Below, in pieces: positions 1-8,939 of a stretch of 33,926 nt of DNA. The DNA is from Haplomitrium mnioides (taxonomy: Eukaryota; Marchantiophyta; Haplomitriopsida; Calobryales), in assembly GCA_049999725.1 (NCBI GenBank), contig JBNGIS010006398.1, positions 1-33,926 on the forward strand. Reading direction: 5' to 3'. Position 1 is the first letter of the stretch. Every line of letters starts with the position of its first letter. The position numbers and the translations under genes are program-made. A model generated the notes under the pieces. That model had not been told where the DNA came from and did no database searches. It saw only the letters and a program-made list of their open reading frames with translations.

Positions 1-703
1 CGTGAGCTGCTGCGGGGTCCCTGGAGTCGCCACGTCGTCCGAAGGCCACCGTCCGACGCCGCCCCGCAAGGGGGTAGGCGGACCGTCGCGCGGACATTCT
101 TCCGAAGTTGACAGGCAGAAATCTTACCTTGCTCCCCAGCGCGCCACGTTTCCAAAGCCTCCCCCGGACTCCCTGCGCTTGCCATGTCATCCGTAGAGCC
201 AATGCGGACCTTTCTCGTCTCGCCGAATAAGAACAGTGTTGATGTCGCTGTTTCATCCTTCCCTCGAGATAAGAACTATGCATGCGCTTGAGGCTCTCTT
301 CGTTATCTTTTCTGAATGCTCGATATAGGAACTACAAGGCCCTTTGTCCCCCTGTCGAACTTTCAGATGCTCCGGTTGGACCCGTCAAACTTTTGCCCTT
401 GGTCATGCCGAAGTTGCGTTGAATCACCCTTTCAGCGCCTGCTTGCTCCTCCGTCGGTCGGACCTGCGTTAAATCCCCTTTCCGGCTCTGCCTTTTCCTC
501 TTTGGTCGGTTGGTGATGGATCACCCTTTTGGCTTCCTCGGAACTCCCCTTCTCGGATCTCCAATAGATCACCCTTCCGTTCTCCTTCGGCCAGACCCTC
601 GATATGTCGCTGCTTCGGGTCCTCTTCTTTGCTCCCTTGTAGGATTCCTCGCGGATCCCTCTTACCCGGGCTCCCCACGTCGTAAGACGAATTGGAACCC
701 AGC

Positions 704-722
704 TAAGTGGGCTCCCCACTTA
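704..722. repeat. Perfect 8-bp inverted repeat with 3-base spacer in the long LTR
   Basis: On the minus strand it reads TAAGTGGGgagCCCACTTA. It recurs at 6935-6953, 11547-11565, 17802-17820 (one arm mismatch) and, in the oppositely oriented older LTR, at 7778-7796. Conservation while neighbouring bases have diverged suggests a protein-binding site or a structured RNA segment; the function is inferred. Confidence 0.75.
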
Positions 723-1303
723 GGGAGGCGCCTGTCCGCAGGTTCACGAGCCTCCTAGTGCCGTCACGTCATCCGTGGAATCCCGCGAAGTGCTCCAAGG
801 ACGCCACGTTTCCGTGGAATCTCGCGGGGCCTTCCGAGGACTCCACCTTTCCGCCTGGATTCGCGGACTCAAATGGAAGGAATCGATCATCCCTTGCACG
901 GCGCGCTCCTGCTTGCGGGATCGAGGCGTCCCTCTTCCCTGGCCTTGCTCGCCCTCATGGCGATCTTACTTACTCATTTCTCTCCTTGAACCCTACTTCT
1001 CGATTTGTGGCCGCTGTAGGACCCCCGCGATCTGCCTTTCTTCGGAGTGCCTTCAGGTTTCGTCGTTGTGGATCCGTTCCTCTTCCTCCTGCGATTGCTT
1101 CGCCACAAGTGGCGGATCTCTTCCTTCTCTCCAAGCTCCGATCCCCGCATCCTCCTGAGGCCCACGGATTCTCGCTGGCCTGCTTCGAATTTTGGAAGGT
1201 GCCCCCTCATCTGGCTAGCGACCCTGGTTCCTTCCTCCTCTCTTCCGCCATGATCCTGTTTCCCTCCCATGACTCATGCGCCCTACTCTTAGATGTTGTT
1301 TGA
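707..1303 (+). other. Antisense 198-codon open frame in the element 1 LTR
   Basis: Open for 198 codons here and again for 198 codons at 6938-7534 in the partner LTR, but broken in both LTRs of element 2. It runs against the element's own transcription. No domain is recognised; the product would be rich in Pro, Arg and Ser. GC-rich DNA with few stop codons is enough to explain it. Listed for completeness, not as a gene. Confidence 0.2.
772..870. repeat. 39-bp tandem repeat inside the long LTR, about 2.5 copies
   Basis: Units start at 772, 811 and 850 with the shared core TCCGTGGAATCYCGCG; the third unit is diverged and partial. The same array recurs in the other LTR copies (about 7006, 11616 and 17870), so it is part of the family consensus and not a local slip. 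Confidence 0.7.
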
Positions 1304-1412
1304 AGGTACTTCGTGGCTCTTGAGAGGCCCTCACACTTGCCAAGGCTTATTGTGTCGCTGATGCTTCTGATTTCTTGCATTTTGCTTAATTGCTCCAAAG
1401 CACCGGCTGACA

Positions 1413-1427
1413 TAACTCCCCCTTCAA
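1413..1427 (-). other. Polypurine tract of element 1
   Basis: On the minus strand TTGAAGGGGGAGTTA abuts the 3' LTR start TGTCAG. Its place and composition are those of a plus-strand DNA primer. Element 2 has the same tract at 12256-12270. Confidence 0.85.
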
Positions 1428-1708
1428 GTGTGACGCGTCCCCGCAAACACACTTCTTCTCCCTCAATTTTTTGGTGCATCTGTTGTTGGTTGCTGGCTCG
1501 ACTCTGTCTCTCCTGCAAAACAACCCTACGAAACACCCCCCAACAAAACACACACTCACACACACACAAACAACTTACCTGCTATTGTTGGACACTCTTG
1601 ATGGGTCATAGTTGGGCCCTCGTTTTTCCTTTGATCCTTATACCCCTTCCATTTGTCAAGGTGCCCCCTAGTGTCCCCACCCTTGGCTCCATCTGTCGCC
1701 GATTTCCA
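1428..1708 (-). other. 3' untranslated internal region of element 1
   Basis: This lies between the end of the protease-like frame and the polypurine tract. It contains a CA/GT-rich simple-repeat stretch (about 1541-1575) and no coding similarity that I recognise. The matching stretch in element 2 is about 12271-12649. Confidence 0.6.
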
Positions 1709-4159
1709 CTAGTGCTCTGGTCTGTTGTAGGCTGAGAATTTACTTTGGTGGACAGACTTCACACCCTCCTCCAACAGATCCCCCTCTGTTGCTTCACTCA
1801 GCACTTGTATCCAGTAGTGGTACTCCAAGTCCTCTTCTTCCTCAGACCACACACTGTCGTACTCTGCCTCAGGCTGCGTTTCCTCCAAGTGAGGAACTGG
1901 ACCATAGTGCACTGTCGTTTTGTCGGGGATGAACACCAATGTGGAGTTCCCCCATTTGTGCATTACTCTGGCCCCATACAGCCACGGCCTTCCTATCAAC
2001 ACCGGGTAAGGAGAAGCTTTGGCGGGTCGCATTACCAGATAATTCAGTTTGAACTCTTTTCCCCCTATGAAGGTTGGGATTTGAAGAAGAGAGCCTAGTG
2101 GTTTTACTTGTGACCCATCCGCTAGCCTCATGATCCTAGCTGTAGGCTGGAATTCCATGAATCCCAGCTTGTGTGTTGTCTCCTCTACCATAATGTTGAC
2201 TCTTGCCCCTCCATCTACGGGCACTAAAGACAGTGTGCACCCCGCGATCTGGATGTCGATCTTTGGGGCCCTTTGTCTTCACAGATTAGCTGCAGGTTTG
2301 TTGGAGCTCCCACCTTGGGCAGCCTCTTCCTCCCCTTCGCACCCATCAACAATTCACGGAGCTGTCTCCGGTACAGTGGGCTGTCCTTGAGGAGTTGGCC
2401 TACTGTGGCCGTGACAGGACAATTTCTTATGTCCGCTTGAATTTCTTATGCCCTCTTCCGCAGCTGCAATCCTCTCCTGCACCTCATGGATCCCTCCCTG
2501 CTTCTTCTTGACTTCCTGAGGGTCTCCTCAGCTGCTTGCTCTTGTGCTAGAGCCTTCAAAGCCTCCAAATGCTTCCTCACTTGGTCCTGTTGCTCCGGAT
2601 AGAACCATTTCGGGTTATCCCGCCGATAATCAGAATCATCCCGAGGTGGGGTTGCTCGAGCCACTTCCTTCTCAGCTCTTTTCTCGGCCTTCCTCTGACC
2701 TCTCTTTTTGGCCTTGGTCCTTGCCCTGGTGATCACCTTGAAACAATCATCCGAAGTTGGAGTCTTCCAGCCTGGCAATTCAGCTTCCTCCTCCATGTCT
2801 AGAGTGATCAGATTGACATTTGAGGGGGAGGAGGATTCGCGCTAGGTCCTGGAGGAACATCGGGTCTTCGGTTCGGACAATTCACCACCACATGCTCCTT
2901 CGTTTTGCATTGGACGCACAAGGGAGGTGGTTGGCCATAACCGCTCTTCTGTGGCTCCGGATAGCTTGATGAAATGTGGCCAGGCTGGCCACAATTCCAA
3001 CAGACCATGATGGTAGTCTTGGGTGGCCGTAGGGCAGCCCACTGATTTACCGGTCCTGCGTTCCCTCCTACAGGCCTACTCAGACTTGTTCGAGGTCCTC
3101 CACTGATCTGATATACTGCGTTTGGGGCCTCCTCCAGGGCATACTCCACTTCCTCCCTGATGTACTCCGATGCTTCTTCCCTCACATAGTGCATAGCATT
3201 CGTTTTGTTTGGACATTCCTGGGGGGAATGTCCGTGCTGCTTGCACCTGACGCACCAAACACCAACTCTTCTGGTTGGCAGGGGCCTGCCCTCCGGCTTA
3301 ATTCCTGCCAAGAGTATGTTCATCGCCTCCATCTTGGCGCTCAGCTCCTCAATTTGATCCCTCTCCCCTGACTTTCTGCTCACCTCAGGTTCGGGTTCAG
3401 CTTTCTTGTATCTTCCTTTGCTTGCGCCCTTGCGATGACTACTCTCCTTTGTATGCTTCTTCTTTTTTAGGCCTTTCTTCTTCTTTTTCTTCCTGGATGA
3501 CCGGTCCTTGTCTGAGCTGCTACTGCTCGACTCATTCTCGCTTTTCGATGAGAACTCGGAACTCTGATCTGTTTCCTCTTCACTGTCTGAGGTGCCCAAA
3601 GAATCATCAGAGTCGTCTTTGGCCCTTGCTTTCCTTCGGGAACTGGTGATAGCAGCCTTTACATGTGATCTGGCTGCACTGACTGCCTCCTCGAGAGTCT
3701 GTGGATCCGTCTGGCGCACCCAGGTCCCAATGCCTCTGGGGAGCGCTGCCATGAACCATGATGTGAGCATTCCGTCAATGGCTGGAGGGTTCAACTTTCT
3801 TTCCACCTTGTTGAAGCGTTGGAGGAACTTCCTCACAGACTCCTTCTTTTTCATCTTGAGCTGACCCATCTTGATCAGCGCTTCCGTCTCTTCACCAATC
3901 CCCCTGAACTCTGCAATGAAGGCCGTCTTGAACGCATGCCAGTCCCTCTTGACGTTTTCTGGCAGGTCCTTGTACCAGGGCTGGGCCTCTCCTTTCAACA
4001 CTGCCGGCAGGATTCCAAGCTTTACATGGGCTTCCTCATTTGATGCTGCAGTGTTCTCAATGGCATCCAGCCACGCATCTGAGTCATCCTTTGGGCGTCC
4101 CTTGAAGGACTATATTTGAACCTTTCCTGAAGCCCAGAAGGTGGCACCTGGTTGGCCAT
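1709..4159 (-). pseudogene. gag-pro: Retrotransposon gag-protease polyprotein, copy 1 (frameshifted)
   Basis: A capsid-type Gag should start at the ATG at 4159 (MANQVPPSG), a start conserved in copy 2. A one-base loss about 20 codons in, relative to copy 2, breaks the frame. The frame is open again at 4001-2808: a retrotransposon Gag core (AQPWYKDLPENVKRDW), an acidic serine-rich stretch, a lysine-rich stretch, then three CCHC zinc knuckles. Knuckle 1 (CVRCKQHGHSPQEC) and knuckle 3 (CVQCKTKEHVVVNC) are intact; knuckle 2 ends in Tyr instead of Cys. After further breaks, 2224-1709 is a retropepsin-like domain with DGG (Asp codon 2213-2215) where DTG or DSG is usual, and a later PVLIGRPWL segment. 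It would make the particle shell and its protease in the cytoplasm. There is no pol beyond the protease. It is not functional as read. Confidence 0.85.
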
Positions 4160-4367
4160 CCCTCCACTGGCCACTGCCACTTCCACCTAGGGGTTTCTTC
4201 CTTCCACCACTCTTCCTTAATAGGCTCAACCCCCAGTTTCTCTGTTTCTCAAGAGTGCATTTCTCACCAACTGACTTAAGTCTCTTGTGCACACAGTGGT
4301 CTCTTTGGTTCGGGTTGGTCTCAGGTTTTTTCACACCCTTGGCCCTCCTTCTAGCGCCAAAAATTCA
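4160..4367 (-). promoter_or_regulatory. 5' leader and candidate primer-binding site of element 1
   Basis: This is the 208 bp between the 5' LTR end and the gag ATG. Eight bases past the LTR end the minus strand reads TGGCGCTAGAAGGAGGG (TGG starts at 4359). A TGG start at this spot fits a primer-binding site pairing with a tRNA CCA end. I cannot say which tRNA. Confidence 0.6.
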
Positions 4368-7300
4368 TGTCACTCCCCTGTTTCGGGCCTTAACCTTTTC
4401 AGGCCCTGTTTTGAGTGCAGGGGAGGATAGATTTTGGGCTTTCAGGTTCTTTTCTGAGATGAGCCCTTACCAGTTATCATTTTCAGGCCTTAAGGATTTT
4501 CCCCTTCCTTACAGTCCTTATGTTCACCACTCACTCTTCTTGTGTTTGCACTCAACTCATTCATTTAGAACCAGTCCACACTCATCACACCCAGCATTCG
4601 TGTAATTCTTTCCATATATTCCAAAGGTCCAAACTTGGGACCCTGCCACCTTATATGTGCTTGGGGCAGAATAGGTGCTGGTGACCTACACCACTTGACA
4701 ATACAGCAAGACTGGACTCCCCCTCTTAGGGTTGTCTCAGAACTGGAAACAAATTATCCTAACTATCCTAATGTGATCTAATTCCTAACTATGCCAAAGG
4801 ATCAAGGACAAAGAGCATTCACCCCCAGGATACCAGAACTTGTGTCGAGGGATGGGACTCCCCCTCCAAGGCTGTTCCCAGGATCTGCTCAACTGATCTG
4901 ATGTCTACTAATCTAACAAATCAAGGGGACAACAAGTAGAAAGGAAATCTAGCTACACAGATATAGACAAACGATTTACACACTATATGCAAGAGAGATC
5001 AGAGTCCTTGAAGGCCCTCTGGATTTCTACTAAATAATACTTCCCTTATGAGTCTCGTTGCCTTACAACTGCAGCCCAGCAACCCACACACCCTCCCCTC
5101 CAGATAGTTTTTTAACTTCCCTCGCGAGAAGCCCTGCTTTTACTTCCTCAGGCCAAGAAGAAAGTTTCTTTGACTTCCACCTCTGGAAGAAAGCTTTCCC
5201 AGCTGCAGGTAGTTCACTCCACCCCTGAGCCTCGACAGGTCTTACTACACAGTGCACCGGCACTAGCGCAGCCCCCCCCCCCCTCTCTTCTCCTAGGCTG
5301 ATACCTGCGCACAAGGAATGGCATAGACAACCCCAAGCTCCTCACTTGGCGGCCTCTCCCGAAGTTATAACTGGGACTCCCACCCCAGCCGCCCCTCGTT
5401 GCGATTTCCTTGTCCTCAGATCGTGATGCTCCTACACAGAAAATGCAAAGCGGACCCCAAGTCCTTCCATGGTGGCCTCTCCCGAAGTCATAGCCGTCCA
5501 GAATCCAATCGAGACCCTGTATCAGTCACCCTCCACCCTAGTCCGCATGCAAGGATGAGGTCACTTGGGTCTCCCTCTAGTCCTCCTCTAAATCCCCCGG
5601 TTCCCCTTGAGCGAGTACCTATGCTTCACGTGGTCTTGTTAATGAATTCTCATTCCAGCCCCCCTTCGTTGCGATTCCCCTCAGCGTGCAGTCACCTCGC
5701 GCCCTGAGGTTGCCCGTGCATCAACCTGGAAGAATTCGAAGGTCGCCAAGGTATACTCCCCTTGCGAGCGCTGAACTCGCGAGCCCGATCCCAAGAAAGG
5801 TCATTAATCCCATTAGCTCTCTAGAGCTGGGAGGTGACGACGCGTGGCGCGCGCCTGTTAATCATGTTACAATCGACAAGTAGCGCGCGCCGCGTGTCCC
5901 GTGATGATGAAAGTACAACGATAATATCGACGGGGAGTCCGAGGAATCTTACCGTTGAGATTTCGTATATTCTCGCGGTTGAGTCCGAAGGGCTCTTCGG
6001 AACAGAGTTCCAAAGCGCCTCGCGGAACCCTATCCACAGAATCTCCAAATATTCCCCCGCAGATCCCAAGTAACCCTCCTCGCGCCACGTCACCCACTAC
6101 ACCGCCGTCCGCCGCCGCCCTGCAAGGGGGTAGGCTGACCATCGCGCTTAATCTCCCTTCCATGGTTGACCCGCTCTTTGTCCGAAGTCCGATGAGCCAT
6201 TCTCCTGCTGTTGCGTGTCACATGAGCTATTGCGGGGTCCCTGGAGTTGCCACATCGTCCGAAGGCCACCGTCCGACGCCGCCCCGCAAGGGGGTAAGCG
6301 GACCGTCGCACGGACCTTCTTCCAAAGTTGACCGGCGGAAATCTTACCTTGCTCCCCAGCGCGCCACGTTTCCGAAGCCTCCCTCCGACTCCCTACACTC
6401 GCCATGTCATTTGTAGAGCCAATGTGGACCTTTCTCTGCTCGCCGAATAAGAATTGTGCCGATGTCGTCGTTTCGTCCTTCCCTCGAGATAAGAACTATG
6501 CATGCGCCTGAGGCTCCCTTCGTTATCTTTTCTGAATGCTCGATATAGGAACTACAAGGCCCTTCGTCCCTCTATCGAACTTTCAGATGCTGCGGTTGGA
6601 CCCGTCGAACTTTCGCCCTTGGTCATGCCGAAGCTGCATTGAATCACCCTTTCAGCGTCTGCTTGCTCCTCCGTCAGTCCGACCTGCGTTAAATCCCCTT
6701 TCCGGCTCAGCCTTCTCCTCGTTGGTCGGTTGGTGATGGATCACCCTTTTGGCTTCCTCGGAACTCCCCTTCTCGGATCTCCGATTGATCACCCTTTCGG
6801 CACCCTTCCGTTCTCCTTCGGCCAGACCCTCGATATGTCGCTGCTTCGGGTCCTCTTTCTTGCTCCCCTGTAGGATTCCTTGCGGATCCCTCTTAACCGG
6901 GCTCCCCACGTCATAAGACGAATCGGAACCCAGCTAAGTGGGCTCCCCACTTAGAGAGGCGCCTGTCCGCAGATTCGCGGGCCTCCTGGTGCCGCCACGT
7001 CGTCCGTGGAATCCCATGAAGTGCTCCAAGGACGCCACGTTTCCGTGGAATCTTGCGGGGCCTTCCGGAGACTCCACCTTTCCGCCCGGATTCACGGACT
7101 CAAATGGAAGGAATCGATCAGCCCTTGAAGGGCGCGCTCCTGCTTGTGGGATCGAGGCGTCCCTCTTCCTTAGCCTTGCTCGCCCTCGTGACGATCTTAC
7201 CTTCTCATTTCTCTCCTTGGACCCTGCTTCCCGATTTGTGGCCGCTGCAGGACCCCCGCGATCTGCCTTCCTTCGGAGTGCCTTTGGGTTTCGTCGTTGT

Positions 7301-7643
7301 GGATCCGTTCCTCTTCCTCCTGCGATTGCTTCACCACATGTGGCGGCTCTCTTCTTTGTCCCCAGGCTCCGATCCCCGCATCCTCCTGAGGCCCACAGAT
7401 TCTCGTTGGCCTGCTTCAAATTTTGGAAGGTGCCCCCTCCTCTGGCTGGCGACCCTGGTTCTTTCCTCCTCTCTTCCGCCATGATCCTGTTTCCCTCCCA
7501 GGACTCATGCGCCCTGCTCTTAGTAGCTGTTTGAGGGTACTTCGTGGCTCCTGATAGGCCCTCACACTTGCCAAGGCTTATTGTGTCGCTGATGCTTTTG
7601 ATTTCTTGCATTTTGCTTGAGTGCTCCAAAGCACCGGCTGACA
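4368..7643 (-). repeat. 5' LTR of element 1 (3276 bp)
   Basis: Plus-strand edges are TGTCACTCCC at 4368 and CTGACA at 7643, so the minus strand runs TGTCAG...GACA. It aligns with 8940-12255 and 15218-18509 over the full length. It lacks a segment of about 35 bp near 5292 that the other two keep, next to a run of 13 C's (about 5271). It holds a duplication with a period of about 124 bp (5331 and 5455) and the 39-bp array. Candidate TATA-like sequences on the minus strand lie near 6545 (CCTATATCGAG) and 4990 (GCATATAGTG). Neither is proven as a promoter. Confidence 0.9.
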
Positions 7644-7772
7644 CTGTGCGTGGGGATGAATTAGAAAGATTGAAGAGAAGGATTCGATCGTGGAGAATCT
7701 GAAGAATCCGAAGAATTTGAAGAGTCTCTTGTCCGCGAGGAGTCCGATCTGAAAAATGTAGCGGAACTGAAC

Positions 7773-7895
7773 CTTCCTAAGTGGGGAGCCCACTTAAGTT
7801 GAATCCGATCAGCCTCCCTAAGTAGGGAGGACTAGTTTAAAAGGTTCCGATGTGCCATCCGACGTGGGGAACCCTACTTAAGAGGGATCCGAAGC
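7773..7895 (+). repeat. Degenerate minisatellite of GTGGGGARCCC units, left block
   Basis: Three units of about 35-45 bp follow the pattern CCTAAGTGGGGAGCCC...TTAAG...YCCGAT, starting near 7776, 7817 and 7858. The arrays at 18655-18835 and in the minus strand of every long LTR (for example 660-728) are related. Confidence 0.65.
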
Positions 7896-8934
7896 GGGGG
7901 AAGGATTAAGCAGCCAAAATGGTGATATATAGACAATTCAGACTGAAGAAAAGAGTGATCTTGAAAGTTTGAACTGGTCGTGCGGATGATCTGAGAAAGT
8001 TCAAAATGGATTTACGGGAGTTATTGTTCTTACATCAAAATTTTCCACGAGTGACTAAGAGGAGTAATAACTGAATGGCCGAAAGGATGATCTATTGAGA
8101 ATCTGGACTATTGGAAGAATAAATGAGCATCAGTGAAAGGATGATCTATCATCGATCTGGATTGAAGGGAAGGTAAGTTTGAAAGTTCGAATTGGACGGG
8201 GTGAAAGTTTGAATTTGGCCAGAGGTTGAAAGTTCAAAAATGGTACCAATTCAAGAGACGAAAGTTTGACCGGGTGGTTCTGAAAATTTGAGGATCTGAT
8301 TTTGAAGAAGAGTGTTGTTCTTACATCAAGCTTCTAATGAGTGAGTTGAAAGGAGACTCATGCATGGTTCTTATATGACGATGTGAAGAGGTTACTTCGA
8401 AAGAGAGCTCGAGTAGTTCTTGTAAAGAGCAAGTTGAGGAGTTAGTGAAAATGGAGGTGATTGAGGTCCTGCGCTGAGGAGACATCTAATGAATGTGAAG
8501 GATGATTCAGAAAGAAGAATTCAAATAATGTCATGCTATCGGATTTGAAATGAAAGGAGATGTTACAAAGGCCTCCCTATTGCGAAATTGATCGAAAGAG
8601 GTTGTGAAGGAGAGTCTTTTACCTGATGGGCATTGGAAGCTCAAAAAATGTTGCAACCAGTTGAATAAGGCTGCATTGGAAATTCGAATGTCTGATTGTG
8701 CTGCGGAATCAAATGCTGTGCTGGAAGTTTGAATGATGAATAATGAAGGGCGATTTGATGTGACTAAAGGATTTGAAATTGAAAAAGTTGAAATCGAAGG
8801 ATGAAGAAATAAGAGGGATTCGATTACGAAAGAATTGTAGTGGAGAAGAGTTTTACGGATCGAGGGGAAGAATGGTCATGCGTAAGAGCTCGATGTGGGA
8901 AAAAAGGTGAGAAATGTTGAGCGAGGATTTTTCA

Positions 8935-8939
8935 GCTGC
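8935..8939. repeat. Target-site duplication of element 2, left copy
   Basis: GCTGC directly precedes the LTR edge TGTCGC at 8940 and is repeated exactly at 18510-18514. A 5-bp duplication is typical of LTR-retrotransposon integration. Confidence 0.92.

Larger units (their letters stand above)
1..1412 (-). repeat. 3' LTR of element 1 (partial)
   Basis: This matches 6222-7643 along its whole length, with scattered substitutions that are mostly C/T or G/A. Its right edge CTGACA (minus TGTCAG) is where similarity to all other LTR copies stops, directly beside a polypurine tract. The rest of the LTR lies left of the window. It includes an 8-bp perfect palindrome (704-722) and a 39-bp tandem repeat (772-870). 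Confidence 0.88.
1..7643 (-). mobile_element. Element 1: non-autonomous gag-protease LTR retrotransposon, cut by the window start
   Basis: Read on the minus strand, this is 5' LTR (4368-7643), leader, broken gag-protease frame, polypurine tract and 3' LTR (runs off at base 1). The internal region is 2955 bp, shorter than one LTR, and shows no reverse transcriptase, RNase H or integrase. By comparison with element 2 the LTR ends are TGTCAG and GACA. The base pairs next to the 5' LTR are CTGTG (7644-7648), so the outer flank beyond the window should repeat CTGTG. The 3' LTR part (1-1412) and the 5' LTR share subfamily-specific stretches that element 2 lacks, which supports pairing them. Movement must have relied on enzymes from another element. 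The class resembles the terminal-repeat-with-GAG elements known in plants; family identity is inferred. Confidence 0.86.
7644..8939 (+). repeat. Older long LTR, plus strand, left part (interrupted)
   Basis: No gene is recognisable. Asymmetric motifs that occur on the minus strand of the element 1 and 2 LTRs occur here on the plus strand: GTGGGGARCCC...TTAAGAGGGATCC units (7773-7895), GAAAGTTYGAA units (about 7958-8290), and CCGAAAGGATGATCTATTG (about 8080). It is therefore a diverged LTR of the same lineage in opposite orientation. Its left end is cut by element 1 and its right end by element 2. It continues at 18510. The palindrome at 7778-7796 is perfect. Confidence 0.65.

Noticed and set aside
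1541-1575. CA-rich microsatellite as an independent feature
   Set aside because: It recurs at 12395-12422 at the same place in element 2, so it is part of the element's 3' internal region.
6934-7644. 236-codon minus-strand open frame in the element 1 LTR
   Set aside because: It is not open in the three other LTR copies, has no recognisable domain, and GC-rich sequence lowers stop frequency.
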